From the NCBI GenBank assembly GCA_945876015.1, contig CAMCNM010000122.1, positions 1-6,227 on the forward strand: 6,227 nucleotides of DNA. The letters are read 5' to 3'. A program made the translations under genes and the position numbers. Positions 5,660 to 6,227 of the stretch are shown here, piece after piece (position 1 is the stretch's first letter; every line of letters begins with the position of its first letter). The notes beneath the pieces are model-generated. The model saw only the letters and a program-made list of their open reading frames with translations, was not told the DNA's origin and searched no databases. The DNA comes from Gemmatimonas phototrophica. Lineage in GTDB: Bacteria > Gemmatimonadota > Gemmatimonadetes > Longimicrobiales > Gaopeijiaceae.

Positions 5660-6227
5660 ATGACGGCCACGACCGGTAGCACCGCTTCCTCCCCTCGCAC
5701 CCACTTCCTCAGTGGGGTCGTCGCCCGAGGTGTCGCCGCTGGAATCGTCGGCGCCACGGTGATGGCCTTCTGGTTCCTGGTGGTGGACAGCTCACAGGGC
5801 ACCCCGTTCCAAACCCCGAACTTCGTCGCCGGATCGCTGCTCGGTAACGACAGTCTGCAAATGGGCGTCGGTCCGATCATCCTGTACACGCTGGTCCACT
5901 ACGCCATGTTCGTCCTGGTCGGCCTGCTCGCGTCGTGGGTTCTGGTCCACGTCGAGACGGCCTCGCCGATGCTGCTGGGCCTGGTGCTCGGTTTCCTCTG
6001 CTTCGACGTGGTCTTCTACGGCAGCGTCGCGATCGCCGGCGTGAACGTGGTCCAGTCGCTCGGTTGGCCCGAGGTGCTGACCGGGAACCTGCTGGCCGGC
6101 ATGGCGGTGCTCTATACGCTGCACGTCACGGGCGCCACGCGTCCGATCACCTGGTGGGAGACGCTCGGGGCCAACAAGATCGTGCGCGAGGGCATCGTGA
6201 CGGGGCTGATCGGCGCGGCAGTCGTGG
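5660..6227 (+). CDS. Multi-span membrane protein of unknown function, 3'-truncated by the window
   Basis: 189 codons are open from the ATG to the window edge, with no stop. The soluble N-terminus (1-18) is Ser/Thr-rich. Hydrophobic spans are visible at ~20-42, 72-96, 103-127 and 140-157, and a further span starts at ~175. Residues 22-35 (ARGVAAGIVGATVM) and 176-189 (REGIVTGLIGAAVV) align without gaps, sharing the Gly-x3-Gly-x2-Gly-Ala spacing, so the protein may be a tandem duplication of a four-span unit. No cofactor-binding motif is obvious. Its only visible histidines are His15, His80, His98 and His155. It follows the small membrane protein after 25 bases and is probably in the same operon, which hints at a link to oxidase assembly or function. 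I do not recognise the family. Confidence 0.8.
   Translation, partial: MTATTGSTASSPRTHFLSGVVARGVAAGIVGATVMAFWFLVVDSSQGTPFQTPNFVAGSLLGNDSLQMGVGPIILYTLVHYAMFVLVGLLASWVLVHVETASPMLLGLVLGFLCFDVVFYGSVAIAGVNVVQSLGWPEVLTGNLLAGMAVLYTLHVTGATRPITWWETLGANKIVREGIVTGLIGAAVV

Overview
The window is a GC-rich bacterial segment in which every supportable gene lies on the + strand, closely spaced, as one respiratory gene cluster. The core is a complete structural set for an A1-type heme-copper cytochrome c oxidase (coxB, coxA, coxC and a small subunit IV). The GC-rich codon use, a lipoprotein signal peptide and periplasmic-type redox domains suggest an aerobic, diderm, probably environmental bacterium. A C79/C130-containing cupredoxin lipoprotein beside a cytochrome c/ethylbenzene-dehydrogenase-like protein recalls clusters in phyla such as Gemmatimonadota, Acidobacteriota or Myxococcota. 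That placement is an impression from memory, not a determination.

Layout: (1) 1-915 is the 3' part of a membrane-anchored redox protein. Its first ~32 residues look like the end of a class I cytochrome c domain, followed by an ethylbenzene-dehydrogenase gamma-like (heme b) domain and a C-terminal transmembrane anchor. The gene very probably starts upstream of the window. (2) 992-1870 encodes a lipoprotein with a type-1 copper (His/Cys-His-Met) domain and a carboxypeptidase-regulatory-like beta-sandwich. (3) A strong GC-rich hairpin (1879-1908) separates it from the oxidase genes. (4) coxB (1949-2671), coxA (2672-4477), coxC (4486-5160) and the subunit IV gene (5168-5446) follow with 0-8 base gaps. 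(5) 5470-5634 encodes an unrecognised 54-residue single-span membrane protein. (6) 5660 to the window end encodes an unrecognised multi-span membrane protein that appears to begin a second copy of its own N-terminal motif just before the window cuts it.

How they could work together: CoxA holds all the heme a, heme a3, CuB, D-channel and K-channel residues I could check, and CoxB holds a complete CuA site but no fused cytochrome c domain. Electrons must therefore come from a separate carrier. The neighbouring blue-copper lipoprotein and the cytochrome c/EB_dh-like protein are the obvious candidates, the latter perhaps as part of an upstream quinol-oxidising complex that is not visible here. 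No RNA genes, mobile elements, CRISPR arrays or long gene-free stretches were seen; the longest gaps are 76 bases (916-991) and 78 bases (1871-1948). The oxidase itself is ordinary. The less-described material is at the edges: the hybrid cytochrome/EB_dh protein, the copper lipoprotein, the small ORF and the duplicated membrane protein.
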